Shown piece by piece: positions 1 to 11,819 of a stretch of DNA of 64,000 nt. The position numbers and the translations under genes were made by a program. Position 1 is the first letter of the stretch. Each line of letters starts with the position of its first letter. The notes beneath the pieces are model-generated. The model was not told the origin of the DNA. It was given only the letters and a program-made list of their open reading frames with translations, and made no database searches. Source of the DNA: Juglans regia (lineage: Eukaryota > Streptophyta > Magnoliopsida > Fagales > Juglandaceae); the NCBI RefSeq assembly GCF_001411555.2, contig NC_049907.1:32129734-32193733 (forward strand). The letters are read 5' to 3'.

Positions 1-2294
1 TTTTCTCCTGTTTATGAAAAAAAAAAAGCGAAAAAAAAAAAACCTGCCATACTTGTCTGCACAGTCTAAGCTCACCTTTATTCACCTCAAGACTTAATAC
101 ACTTTTTTCTTGTCCTAGAGTTATGTCGACTTTCCCGAGATCCCACTTGAATTATATAATCGAAAAGAACAAACAAGATCAAAGCTTAATTTTATATCTA
201 TAATTGCCGTAAAAAAATGGAGGGGCAGGGGGAGGATTTCAAATACGAAACTTTGGCCTGAACGCCAAAAACAGAAATACTCCATCATTTCAGCTAGTTT
301 CCCATTTCTATGTTATCTTGGCAAACAAACAGACGATTAATTAAAACACTGAAAATGAGAAATTGACGAAGTGGTTCAATTTGCTCTGGTTCTATAGCAG
401 GTATTAATTAACAGCCAAAAATACAAAATAAAAAATAAAAAATTTAAATATCACAAAAAGTCTCCAAAGATAAACCGAAACAACATTCATTAATAAAAAA
501 AATAATAAATTCGATTAATCTTACTGAAAGCTTTCGAGGATCCTGGTTCGATGGCAGAGAGAGAGGGAATTTAGGCTTCGAAACCCAGAGAGAGAGTGCA
601 AGGGTTCAGGCTCTCAATATGTGGGTCTCAAGACGTTGACGTGCCAAGAAACTATTGGCTTTGCTACGAAGGAAAAGTCAAACAAGCAAGTCAAAATCAT
701 GATATTGCGACGCGTGTCTAGTTATGTGGACGTCGGACTCGTAGGATTTTTTCTCGGATTTAATAACCCATCCGGTCCGCCTTAAACCGGATTTTGTCAC
801 TTAGATGGCGCGCGCCTCGCGGTCGCTCGCTCGCTCTCTCTCTTTCTCGAATATATATTAGTTTTGAAAAAATTCATTCCTATCACTCACTATTCATTAT
901 CTCCTATTTTTACATTCTATAAAAAATATCTCATAATTTATAAAATATATATATATATATAAATGTGAGATGTAGAAGTAAATACTAAATAGGTAGTGAT
1001 AGGATACTTACTATCATATCACTATTGATTTACTACTGAAGTGCATTTCAATTTTTTTTTTTTTTTTATCATTTTTTAAGCATTTTTTAACATTTTTAAT
1101 CATTAAAAGAAATTAAAAAAATATATAATTTTATTAATACTCACTTCTTTAATCATTAAATAAAATAAAATAAAAATAATAGATAGATAATAATAAGATA
1201 ATAATCCTATCATTATTCATACTAAATAGTGACCGAACTATATCATTTCTCTTTTACCATCAATAATGCGTCAAGGGTGGAAATACTATGTTCGTATTCT
1301 TTCAGAGAGTTTTTCAGCACCCACGAATCAATTTTCTTCACCAATTTATTTTATGGGCTAAACCCGTTAATGGGATTTTTTCCGAGAAAATTGTCACGTA
1401 CCTTCTCCTTCTTCCTCCTTAGAACTAGTGAAAGAAGAAAAAGCGTGAGGAAAATGATTGAAGAGAATGGAAGTAAAGCCTTCAATGTGCACGCGTAAAT
1501 CCTTTTCTCCCATACACGCATTCTGTTTTTCACTATTATCCCGCTGCTTTTACCATCTTACTTCCAGGTCCATTTTTCATACCAAAGAATCAAATTTTTC
1601 TTTCCATCCAAATGATACAATCATAATTATTAAATGATACAAACTCGTATAAATCTTGACTGACTCGAATAATGTTTGTGAATAAAATCGTATGAAGCTC
1701 GACTCGACTCGTCAACTTCACTCGTATATATTTATACATATATAATACAATATATATAACTTATTAACTTATAATTTACTACTTATGATTCTATCTTTCT
1801 ATGAAGTATTATTAAAGACTTTAACAATATTACTATTTATCAAAAAAAAAAAAAAACTTTAGCATATTACTAGTTATTAATCTTATTATTTATATAAGAT
1901 TAATTAGTAGTAATATTGAATTCATAAGATTATATAAACTACAACGTAATATACATATTTAGTGTTAATATCTATTATATTAATAATTAATAAGTTCATA
2001 CTAGACTACTATGAACATAAAAATAATCCATCATAAAATATATCATTCAAAGTTAAATAACAAAATAAAATAGCAATATAACAATAAAATATAGACTTAG
2101 TATTTAATTTAGTAGTTACTTTAATTTCTGAGTTCAACATAGTCCCGTGTATGTGTTACGTGTGGAGCTATTGAGGGCTTGAGGCCATTGGATCTTTATA
2201 TCAAAATTGTGAGCCGTTGATTCCATACCCTAAAACTAAGGTTACGTGATGCTCATCGAGTCATCTCATTTCTCCTTTAGCCGTTGGCACTAGA
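1..2294. other. AT-rich flank without a recognisable gene
   Basis: I see no convincing coding region here. A locally GC-rich, CpG-containing stretch (about 700-850) is followed by a CT-rich run, and a GA-rich stretch lies at 550-600. Read on the minus strand, 520-600 resembles a plant 5' UTR followed by a splice-donor-like GTAAGA, so a host gene could start here and run leftwards out of the window; this is only a suggestion. The rest (1500-2290) is low-complexity A/T sequence with scattered stop codons in all frames. Confidence 0.4.
878..1004. repeat. Long inverted repeat, MITE-like hairpin
   Basis: The arm at 878-894 (TCCTATCACTCACTATT) is matched in inverted orientation by 987-1004. A second pair of inner arms (ATCTCATAATTTAT and ATAAATGTGAGAT) lies around an AT dinucleotide run near 945-960. 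Together they could fold into one hairpin of about 127 nt. Foldback structure and AT-richness fit a small plant MITE, but I could not define a target duplication. Confidence 0.45.
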
Positions 2295-2675
2295 GAAACA
2301 AGTTGATATTTTCTAGAATGGAATCTAGGAAAATGGCAAGTGTGACACTTGTCGAGCATGCATGAGGTGTGAGTGAAAGATGAGGTCATCAGGGTTAAGG
2401 CTTACACGCCCACATGCAAGGACCCCTTTTCTAAGATTGACATTTGTCAAAGCATGGAGAAATAGACATTTGTAGTTCCAAGAAGATCTTACTTGGAAAA
2501 AGGAAAAGACATAATCTAGAAGAATGTTGGAAGAGCAAGAGAGGAGAGAGGGGGCAATGGCTCAAGCTTGCAGAAGGCCAAGGATTGCATTGGGAAGGCC
2601 AAAGATCACCTAGGGAAGAGCTAGGGTTTTAGCCAACACAAGGAACACACTCACTTGCCACATGCCAACCATGCA
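2295..2675 (+). repeat. Fragment of a Tekay/Del-like LTR (left part)
   Basis: This stretch matches bases about 16735-17110 of the 3' LTR of the same element, for example the shared GCAAGTGTGACACTTGT and GGAAGAGCAAGAGAGGAGAG. Similarity begins near 2295, so the U3 start of this copy is lost. The match stops at 2675, where the Athila element is inserted, and resumes at 14993. A third, inverted relative lies at 31680-32060. Confidence 0.75.
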
Positions 2676-4306
2676 TGATAAATGTGATTTTTATGTGGTT
2701 TTATTACTCTTCTATTTATGAAAAGTGTTATTTTTCCTTTAATACTATTGATTTTATTTTATTTCTATATTTTTTTTATTATTTTCTTGGATTTGAAGGA
2801 ATGAGAAGATTTAGTTCGAAGGGAGAACATTTTGGTACAAAATAAGAGACTACGGATCCAAACCAATGAGAGGCAACAAGATTTGAAGATAGTCGAGAAG
2901 ATTTAGGCGAGGAGACTCACGACCAGAAGGCGCGACCAGAATTGGTGACAAGAGTTAGGCGATAAGCAAGATATTTTACCTTATGGGCGAGAAGACTTAG
3001 CGCAAGGCTCCTAGCAACTAGATTGGGCGACCAGTTTAAACAACCAACTTAAAAGACCAACCTAAACGATATCGTGGACAACAACTAGTAAAGGCGAGCA
3101 GCCTTACCACTCAGTTGGTTGACGAGAGAGTTCTATCATCCCGATCGGAAGTCTTTTCTGTCGGTAGGCGAATAGACCAGTTATATTCAGTGCACATGGC
3201 ATTTATCTGGTGGGACCCTTCAGAGTTCCGCAATCAATCTGCTGACCACCGAATCCCCCGAACTCCGTAAATCAAGCCGCTTATTACTGAATCTTCCATT
3301 TTAGATAATTCCGTTATTATCGTGATAATTTATTTTATGTTAACATTTATCTTTAGAAACTATTTTCCATATCTTTAAGCTAGATTGTAGCCGCATTTAT
3401 CTTATTTCTGGATTTGAGTTTTGACATCTATTTAATCCCGTCTTATGGAATGAATAGGGAGGAAAGTCTGAATTTAGATTTCAATAGTCCGGAGTTTATC
3501 ATTTAAGTTTCTTTCAAGGAGGCGGATTTGGAGGGCAGAGGCGAAAGTCGCGTGTTTCATCAACCAACTCCAATAAAGAACATTAGTTTTATTGTTTTTC
3601 TTTTCAATTTCATTATGAACTAATTCTATTTTCTAGAGCTTTGATGTAGTCTAGAATTGAACACACAATTTATAAGCTAAGTTATTTTATTTTCAATATT
3701 TCTATGATTGAGTGTTTATTCATTGTTTTTAATACTTGCAATTTTCTAACTAATTATTTTTCGATTTATTGAATCGCAATGAGACCGAGAGGTGATTTGT
3801 GATTAAAACTCTAGAATTAAGCACTATTAGTTGAGCAAAAGTAGAAATACTTTACCGCGATAAGTATGATTTTCAAGAAAAATCCGAAGAACTTAACGAG
3901 TCTCCAATTAGTTAAATTCACATAGAGATATGAAGTTATTAATTGGAGATATTTTTTGTATTGTTCAAGAGAAAATATTGAGTAGTGAAGGGATTTTTAT
4001 CATCAATTTAAGATAATTGGGATTCTATAACAATGAAGAATAAATTATGTGAGATTTGTTAGATGAAATCAAATGCTCTAGATCTATTCTTATTATCTTT
4101 AAAATCTAAATTTTAATGTTCTTTTCTTTAGTTTAATTTAGATAATCTATTCTTCAAATTTCGGTTTTCCAAATTGTAATTAATTTAATAAATTTCAATA
4201 CTCAATAGCATAATTAATCACTTTAGGTTCGACATCCATTTTCTTTAAAAAATATTTTACTACTTGTTACGATTTTGTGCACTTGCAGATATTTTTCAGC
4301 ACAACA
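2676..4306 (+). repeat. 5' LTR of Athila element 1
   Basis: It begins TGATAAATG and ends CAGCACAACA, and aligns along its length with 13114-14987. Its length is 1631 bp. A TATA-like CTATTTAATCC lies near 3428. The 216-bp tandem duplication seen in the 3' LTR is absent here. Confidence 0.92.
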
Positions 4307-4312
4307 AGTTTT

Positions 4313-4330
4313 TGGCATCGCTGCCGAGGA
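4313..4330 (+). other. Primer-binding site, tRNA-Asp type, degraded
   Basis: TGGCATCGCTGCCGAGGA begins six bases after the LTR end. Athila elements typically carry TGGCGCCGTTGCCGGGGA, complementary to the 3' end of tRNA-Asp. This copy differs at four positions, mostly changes of the kind left by cytosine deamination. Confidence 0.8.
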
Positions 4331-4470
4331 TTAGTTATTTGTTATTGATATTAATACTAGCTAGATTTTTACTGCTTTAGATTTTATTTTAGTTTAAGAA
4401 ATATATATATATATATATTTGGTTTAAATTAGATCTCAGTTTAGTTTTTGTTTTCAGGAATCAGAAGTGC

Positions 4471-5272
4471 ATGCCCCGATCTAAATCATTAGAGCATACA
4501 CTTTTCGATCCCGAGATTGAAAGAACCTTACGTCAGATCAATAAAAAGAAGAAGAAAGAGTTCGCCACATCTAAATTTAATATGGCCGATCAAAAGCACA
4601 AGGCGTTAAGAGACTATGCCATTACCACATTAGTGGCAAAGATGGAAAATCTATCACAACAACTAGGTAAGATGGATGTTAATGCTATTCAAACTAATGT
4701 TGTTTGTGATCATTGCATAGGAAATCATTCAAGTTTAGATTGCCAAGTGGGGAATCTTTTTGGCCAATCAAGTTATGAACAAGCCCATTATGTGTCCATT
4801 TCTAACGTCAAAATAATCCTTATTCAAACACGTTCATTTCAGGATGGAGAAATCACCCTAACTTTTCATGGAACAATAACCAAGTGCCGGCTAGACCACC
4901 TCAACAGTTTCCATAGCAAGAGAAGAAGCCGGCACTTGAAGATATGATTATGTAGTACATGCAAAAGACTGATATAGTGATCCAAAACAACTCGGCTTCA
5001 ATCCGAAATCTTGAGGCGCAAATTGGTCAGCTCTTAAACATGCTTACTAAGAGGACAACAGGGACTTTACCGAGCAACACTATGACCAATCCAAAGGAAC
5101 ATGTCAAAGCCATAACATTGAGAAGTGGACGGACATATGACCAGCCGCAAACATTAAATATCGAGAGAAATGCAGAAGCTGCAAAAAACATGGAATTTGA
5201 GATGAAAGAAGCAGAACGAGATGAGACCGACCAGCAAGTTGAAATGAATAAGGAGAATAAAAGGGCTGCAAA
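4471..5272 (+). pseudogene. Athila gag remnant (N-terminus joined to zinc-knuckle region)
   Basis: The reading frame opens with the Athila-type gag start (MPRSK... DPEIERTLRQ). After about 30 codons it jumps to the C-terminal part, which carries a CCHC knuckle (CDHCIGNHSSLDC, spacing C-2-C-3-H-4-C). The capsid domain between them is missing. A frameshift near 4840 displaces the usual NPGWRNHPNFSW segment. A second frame from 4959 carries the conserved ASIRNLEAQIGQL and HVKAITLRSGRTY segments that precede protease in this lineage. The frame is cut at 5272 by the 5.6-kb insertion and resumes at 10884. The product would have been a nucleic-acid-binding structural polyprotein; this copy is not functional. 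Confidence 0.85.
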
Positions 5273-7747
5273 TGTAACGCCCGTCCTTGTGGTGGGACTT
5301 TTTATAAATATTTTTAGAAAGGATGACAGGAATTACTATCCGATTTAAAACTTTTCACTTGTATACCCAGGGTGCAAGACTCTACGTTTATAAAATAAAA
5401 TGTACTTTAGGATAAAAGATGTTTACAGCGAAAAACATTAATTTTTACAATAAAAGACCTCTCGGACATTTAAAACTCGTGCCTAGACTTCCGTGTTCTT
5501 CCCCATGGGCTGTGTCCGTCCTGATCATGCAGTTCCTGTTGGGGGAAGGGACATGCATAAAAACTAAAATGAGTCGAAGACTTGTAAGCATTACTTCATA
5601 CAGTTAAAATATAACAACATAGGTTTTCATTCATGCATTCATCATTCATACATACTATTACGTGCATGCATACGTGTCATACGTGTGTTCATTTGAAAAC
5701 ATCCCTGGACGGAATTTTTCTCTTTTAAACATGGGCTTTCTTTTCATAAAACATTTCTCCTGTTAGTGCCTTCATTTCTTCAAGAATTCGTGCATGCTTA
5801 CGTGTATACGTGCGTTCTTTTGAAAACGTGGGTTTTTCTTTCAAAAGGCTTTTCTTTCTTTATAACGTGTCCCCCGTTAGTACCTTCATTTCTTAAAGAT
5901 TCGTGCGTTCGTGCGTTCATACATGCATGCAAACATCCATTCATTCTTATCACTTTCATAGGCCAGTACACACTGTTACGCCCCTTGTGTTGGGGTTAGC
6001 GATTTTCCTTTGGACCTAGACTCCTCCCATGGCCACGGGTTGGGAATCCTTTTTCAGTCAGGGGGCAGCACTGGGTGCACTACCAGTACTACTTACCCGG
6101 CATTGCAATCTGCCCATTCATTGGTACCCTTTTCATTCATTCATGTGGTCGTTACTTATCTTCATACATTTCATGCTTTCATGTCTTTCTTGCTTTTCAT
6201 TCGTTCATTCATTCATTCATGCCAGCTCGAAAGAGCTGGAGCTTTCATTCAATTCTTTCTTTCATTTAACAGTCATTTCATGAGAAAACATTCATTTTCA
6301 TGAGAAAAACATCGTTTGGGGCGTAAGCCCGAAAATCGTCTTTCCTTTTTCAGTTCATTTCAGTCCTATCCTTCGTTTAACAGTTCGTTTATGGAAAACT
6401 TCATTTAAGAACATACATGGGCATAAACATCAGCTTTCATGGCATCCATAAGCATCACCTTGAATGTCGTCTCTCATGGCATCCACAAGCATCACCTCGT
6501 GGTGCACATGAAAGCGTCGGTTCCTAGGATCCATAAAAGCATCCGTTTTTATGCCTTTCATGCATTTTCATCAGTTTATAGATTTTCTTAGAAAATACAT
6601 ACAATAGATACAGCGTATAGTCATCCATTCACATGCGTACAATTAATACTTTGGGTGCGTAAACAGGGGCTGCCAAGGAGGGGTCGTACATACTTATACC
6701 TTTGAACACTTAGCATTTTCTTTCGTAAAGCGTCTTTCGTTTCTTTTCGTAAGCATCTTAAAGGAAAAGCGTTTCTTGTATCTTGGAAAACTCTAGAAAA
6801 GTATGAACGTAATGCTTACTTGGACTCCATGCTACTTACATATCATGCAGTCCATTCATGTGCTTGTTAGATGGGCAACCTACATGCATCCACATACCTT
6901 AGCGTCATTTTCTATCTAATGCATAAGCAACTTAAACTAGAAATATAGCTACACATCACTTAGAACACTCTCCTTCTATCCCGTGCACTTAAGTGCCCTT
7001 TACTATGCTAAACCCTTCGGGGACCACTTACGGTCACCACATCTTCCAACTCAAAGTCTTGTCTCGAGTGCTCTTCCACTAAAGTGAACCCATGATTCAC
7101 CTTAGAATTAAGACACTAAGACATTCGTCTTGCTCTTCTTACAACCACATTCCAACACATGATTCTGACCAATGATAGCACGCATCCCAATCCTATATAA
7201 TATGTCCGTCACTATCTTCATGCACCTTAGCCCATACTAATCCTCATTCCCATCCATACAAGCCACACGGCTCTAAGCCAACTCTGAGGCTTAAGCACCG
7301 TGTAACTGTACTAATGATAGATTACCCATTACACATGGTGAATCCGTCCGGCACATGTGTCTAACCAGATTACACACGTACCTTACCCCTTTATCACCTA
7401 AGATCAACATATGACACGTTGATCACTTGCTTGTATAAACAAGCATCATACTCCGATATCAACCTTCTCTTAACCCGGCTAGCATGACTCTTCACGCTAC
7501 CCGTCCCTTTTGACAGTTCATCCTAACACTTAACACGACAAAACTCCATTCATAACTACGTCTTATTTCACGTCATATAGCTCAAGATTACACCCAAGCT
7601 ACACCATGACCTTGTCACATCACCTGACATCCCGTTACACCATTTCTACACCAACTCCTTACTCATCACGAGTACAGTTCCTCACGTACTCCTGTCACAC
7701 CGTGACATCTCATCACGATCCTGCTACATCATGTCTACACTCTAACA

Positions 7748-7935
7748 CTTCGCCCATCATAAGCATGACTGCCAATAACCACGTCACTTCGTGATGTTGC
7801 CCAGTCATGCTTCCGCTGCGTACTCTCACACTTGTTCCACTACTTCGCCCATCACAAGCACGACTGTCAATAGTCATGTCACTTCGTGACATTCCCCAGT
7901 CATGCTTCCGCTGCACACTCTTACACTTGTTCTGC
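7748..7935. repeat. Two-unit tandem repeat, 95-bp period
   Basis: CTTCGCCCATCA recurs at 7748 and 7843, followed each time by GTCACTTCGTGA and CAGTCATGCTTCCGCTGC. It lies inside the 5.6-kb LTR-type insertion. Confidence 0.75.
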
Positions 7936-8160
7936 TACTTCCCGCATACTCTTAGCCATAAGTCCATCACGGTGACACTTGCCACCTCAGACTACCAGCT
8001 ACGCCATAACTACTTCAGGACATTGTTCCACAGTTCCCGACACTACCCATCACGTTCCACACTCATCAATCACATAACCATTCTTATCTCTACGACACGC
8101 CACACGGAGTGTCGTTGTCATGTGGAGTACACTCCACGTATACTCTCTTCACATACACCA

Positions 8161-8790
8161 CATCACCACTATGGCATACCTGCCATATGGTGCATCACTA
8201 TACCACATGGAGTACACTCCTTGTGTACTCCCTTCATACACACTATGCCACATCACCATTATGGCATACCCGCCATATGGTGCATTACTCCACCACATGG
8301 AGTACACTCCACGTGTACTCCACACATATGCATAACGCCACATCACCATTATGGCATACCTGCTATATGGTGCATCAGTCCACCACAAAGAGTACACTCC
8401 ACGTGTACTCTCTTCACACGCACTATGCCACATCACCATTATGGCATACACGCCATATGGTGCATCAATCCACCACATGGAGTACCTTCAGCATGTACTC
8501 CCCTCAAAACACCACGCCACATCACCATTATGGTTTACTCGCCATATGGTACATCACTCCACCATACGGTGTACATTCCACATGTACTCCCTTCATACAC
8601 CATGCCACATCACCATTATGGCTTACTCGCCATATGGTACATCACTCCACCACATGGAGTACACTTCACGTATACTCCCTTCACATGCATTACGCCACAT
8701 AACCACTATGGCGTACACGCCATATGATGCATCAATCCACCACATGGAGTACACTCTATGTGTACTCCTTTTACATGCACTACGCCACAG
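8161..8790. repeat. 90-bp minisatellite, about seven units
   Basis: CATCACCATTATGG-type starts recur at 8161, 8251, 8341, 8431, 8520, 8608 and 8698, a spacing of 88-90 bp. Most units contain the inverted repeat GGAGTACAC / GTGTACTCC around a 5-nt spacer, a CCATATGG palindrome, and often a CACGTG core. It lies inside the 5.6-kb LTR-type insertion. Confidence 0.9.
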
Positions 8791-8989
8791 AGTACACTCC
8801 ACTCGTACTCATCCCGTTCCACAATACGCTAGGAGGGTATATTTTACATATACTCTCCTTATCTCACACTACGCCACACACACAGAGTATACTCAGCGTG
8901 TACTGTTCCCATTCCATCTGCCACATCACCAATACAGCACATACTCCACAACCACACCACACCACACGGCACAGTCCACAACACTTCAC

Positions 8990-9175
8990 AGCACACTTTC
9001 CAGTTACGCCCAACACATCACAGCGCACTACACAGATAAGCCCAACACTTCACATACACATCACCACACTACACAGATATGCCCAACACTTCACTGCACA
9101 GAATGTCTCACACTTCACTACACAGGATGCCCAACACTTCATTACACAGAATATCCCAACACAGTGAACTCCACA
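8990..9175. repeat. Degenerate short tandem repeat, about 30 bp
   Basis: Variants of GCCCAACACTTCACTACACAG recur at roughly 28-40-bp intervals at the end of the 90-bp array region. Confidence 0.6.
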
Positions 9176-10883
9176 AATACTAACAGCACAGTTCACAACC
9201 TAATTAACTAATCAATATCTAACATAATTAATGAGGGATAGAGGGTTATACAATCGACGGGATAACCAGTGCGTTGCTTGTTGATCGTTACAGCCGATGA
9301 TGTCGGAAGGGTCGTACGTGGCAGCTAACCCACATACGGTGGCTGTTTGGGCGTTTGGATAGCTAGGTGTGGTCTTGGAATGGCTCGTGGTGGCCGTGTA
9401 TAGTGGCGGTCTGCCAAGCACAGTGGTTGTCCATCACGTGCAGTGGCTACCCACCACATAAAGTGGTGGTTTTGGACCTAAGGTTCAGCTAAGGGAGGTG
9501 TGGTGGGACTCGTGGTGGCATTGAGGTGGCACCATAGTGACTCACGACGGCGGATCTGACCTCACGGTGGAGGAGAAGCCGTGGGAGAGTGAGAGAGAGT
9601 GTGTGTGCATGGGTGGCAGATCGGGGCTATGGGCAGTTGGGATGGCTCGATGGTGGCCTGAGGAGGCTGGAGATGGCGGTCATCTGCCGTGGGTGGCAGG
9701 GTATGGTGGTGGAGGGTGTGAAACCCATGCTTGAGAGAGGGAGAAATCGTGAGATGGAGGTGGGGGCTACTGGCCATGGGTTCAAGGGAGGAGGAAGGGG
9801 GAGACTAGGAGGTGCCTGTGGTGGTGTCCGGTGGCCGCGCACAGCAGCGCTAGGAGCATCGATGGCCTTGAAGCCGTGTGAACCCATTTTCATGGGTATG
9901 GTGCGTGTGCGCGACGGAGGGGGAGAGGGAGGCTGCGCTTGCTAGAGGATGATGGCCGGCAAAAGGAGAAGCTGCTGTGGAGGTGGTGGCACCGGAGGAC
10001 AGCGCACGGCGGCGCAATAAGCACTAAGCTCGTTCGCGCTGTGCATGGCTAGCAGAGAGAGAGAGGGAGTGTGGGAGAGAGAGACTGGCATGGGAGGGCT
10101 CGCCAGAGGGATGAGGTGCTGGTGGTGACGGCGGTGAGGGTTGCCGATGCACAGCGGCGCCGGGTTGAGGCTTGGAGCATTCGGCGAGGGGGAGGAGAGA
10201 GAGAGAGAGCTGGGAAAAGTGAGGAAGAAAGAGAGGGGGTCTGGGTATTTAACCCAGTCCCTTCGTCTGGGGATTCACATAATGATCTAATGATGGATCT
10301 CAAACACTGATTTAAAATGCATAAAACATTAACTTAATTAAAAGCACTTAGAGGAATTAAGGTCGAATATTATTTAAACTAACTTTAGTTCATTAAATAA
10401 TATTCCCTCATCATTAATAAAATGATGAAGTCTTATTTAACATATTTAAAAGGATAAAAACATTTAATTAATAAAAGCTTTCAACATAATTTAAATCTCA
10501 TAATATTTTAAATGATTTAATAATATTAAAATGATTTCTGATAATTATAATATTTTTGGAGCTCTTCAAGAATATTATGATTGTCGTAATTAAGATCAAA
10601 TCTTAATTCAATAACACTGGAAATACTCCTTATTATTATTTCCAACATATTTAAACACTGGGCGTGCCCTAGAAGTCACACGATATCTTTCGAAATACGC
10701 TATCATGGTTCGGCACGCATAACGAGTCTTACAGTCGCTAGATAGAAAGAGTGGACAATTCACATAAATTATGCCCTCGGGATTTGCTTACGTCACAAAG
10801 AATGAACGTATGTCAGAAATAAGAAGTGTACGTAAGAAAGAAGAAGAGTACGTAAGAAGGAAGGAGCAGGGTATTACAGCAAA

Positions 10884-11435
10884 ACCCAAGAAATCCAGGG
10901 AGTTTATATCTGAAAATTCTCCTTTAATTTATGATCCACCAATTCCTTTTTCGCAAAGATTAAGAAAAAATAAGATTGATAATTAGTTCTCTAAATTTCT
11001 GAGTATATTTAAGTAACTGAATATTAATATTCGTCTCATTGAAGCTTTAGAGCAAATGCCTAAATATGCAAAATCTTTTAAGGATATATTATCAAACAAA
11101 TGGAAGTTGGAGGAGTATGAAACTGTAACGCTGACCGAGGAGAGCAGTGCAATTTTACAAAAGAAGCTACCTCCTAAGGAACTAGGTCTTGGAGAAGCAA
11201 AGCCGACCACCATTTCTCTATGGTTGGTGGACAGATCTATTAAATACCCGAGAGGACTCATTGAGAACGTACTGGTGAAAGTTGATAAGTTCATCTTCCC
11301 GGCCGACTTTATTGTACTCAATATGGAGGAAGACAAGGAGATCCCTTTGATACTGGACCGACATTTCCTTGCGACAGGGAGAACTTTAATTGATGTCCAG
11401 CAAGGGAAACTCATTTTGAGGGTCGGTGAGGACTA
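10884..11435 (+). pseudogene. Athila gag end and protease remnant lacking its active site
   Basis: Downstream of the insertion the Athila frame resumes (PPIPFSQRLRKNK, then EALEQMPKYAKSFKDILSNK, ETVTLTEESSAILQKKLPP). It jumps directly to GLGEAKPTTISLWLVDRSIK and the C-terminal protease half (DFIVLNMEEDKEIPLILDRH). The segment that should carry the catalytic Asp (DLGA motif, intact in the second Athila copy at about 60003) is deleted. Stop codons near 10983 and small shifts break the first part. The aspartic protease of this lineage matures the gag-pol polyprotein; this copy cannot do so. Confidence 0.85.
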
Positions 11436-11788
11436 GGTCACTTTTGACGTATTTAAATCTATGGAATTCCCTTTTGAGGTACATTCTTGTTTTCAAATAA
11501 GCGACCGAGACTTATGGAGCTGAGTTTCCAAAGCTACCACTTGAGGAACCACCCAAACTTGGACTTAAACCGCTTCCATCAAATTTAAGGAACGAAGAGA
11601 TCGGGAAGATTTCCAAGGGGTACACGGCTGCACCTTCAAGGAAAATATTCAATTGGAAGACCATAAAAAAAAAAATCAGGGGAGCATCTCTTACCTTCTC
11701 TCATTCTTTGCTTTAGTTTTTTTCTTTTTTTCCATAGAGGACAATGTAATATTTAAGTTTGAGGGGAAAGGATATTATTTTATTTATT

Positions 11789-11819
<31 letters not shown>

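Larger units (their letters stand above)
5273..10878 (-). mobile_element. 5.6-kb LTR-type insertion, probably a giant solo LTR
   Basis: The insertion begins TGTAACGCCC, ends GGGTATTACA, and is flanked by the perfect 5-bp target duplication GCAAA (5268-5272 and 10879-10883). Removing it with one duplication restores the Athila gag frame. No gag or pol homology is visible on either strand, and I found no second terminal copy, so it is best read as a solo LTR of 5606 bp. Read on the minus strand it starts TGTAATACCC, a common start of long Tekay/Del-type LTRs, so minus orientation is preferred but unproven. It holds several tandem arrays (7748-7935, 8161-8790, about 8990-9175), a G-rich stretch (9400-10000) and GA runs (10050-10230). 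Open frames across the 90-bp array are by-products of a repeat length divisible by three. Confidence 0.8.

Noticed and set aside
1229..1533. Overlapping open frames on both strands in the left flank
   Set aside because: No homology, low-complexity composition and no start or leader context.
7807..9211. Long repetitive open frames on both strands (His/Tyr/Ser-rich)
   Set aside because: They arise from a 90-bp tandem repeat whose length is divisible by three. There is no homology, no start context and no codon bias, and several frames are open at once.
9537..10310. GC-rich overlapping frames that could suggest a gene
   Set aside because: The stretch is a G/GA-rich part of the 5.6-kb LTR-type insertion. 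Frames overlap on both strands and show no recognisable domain.
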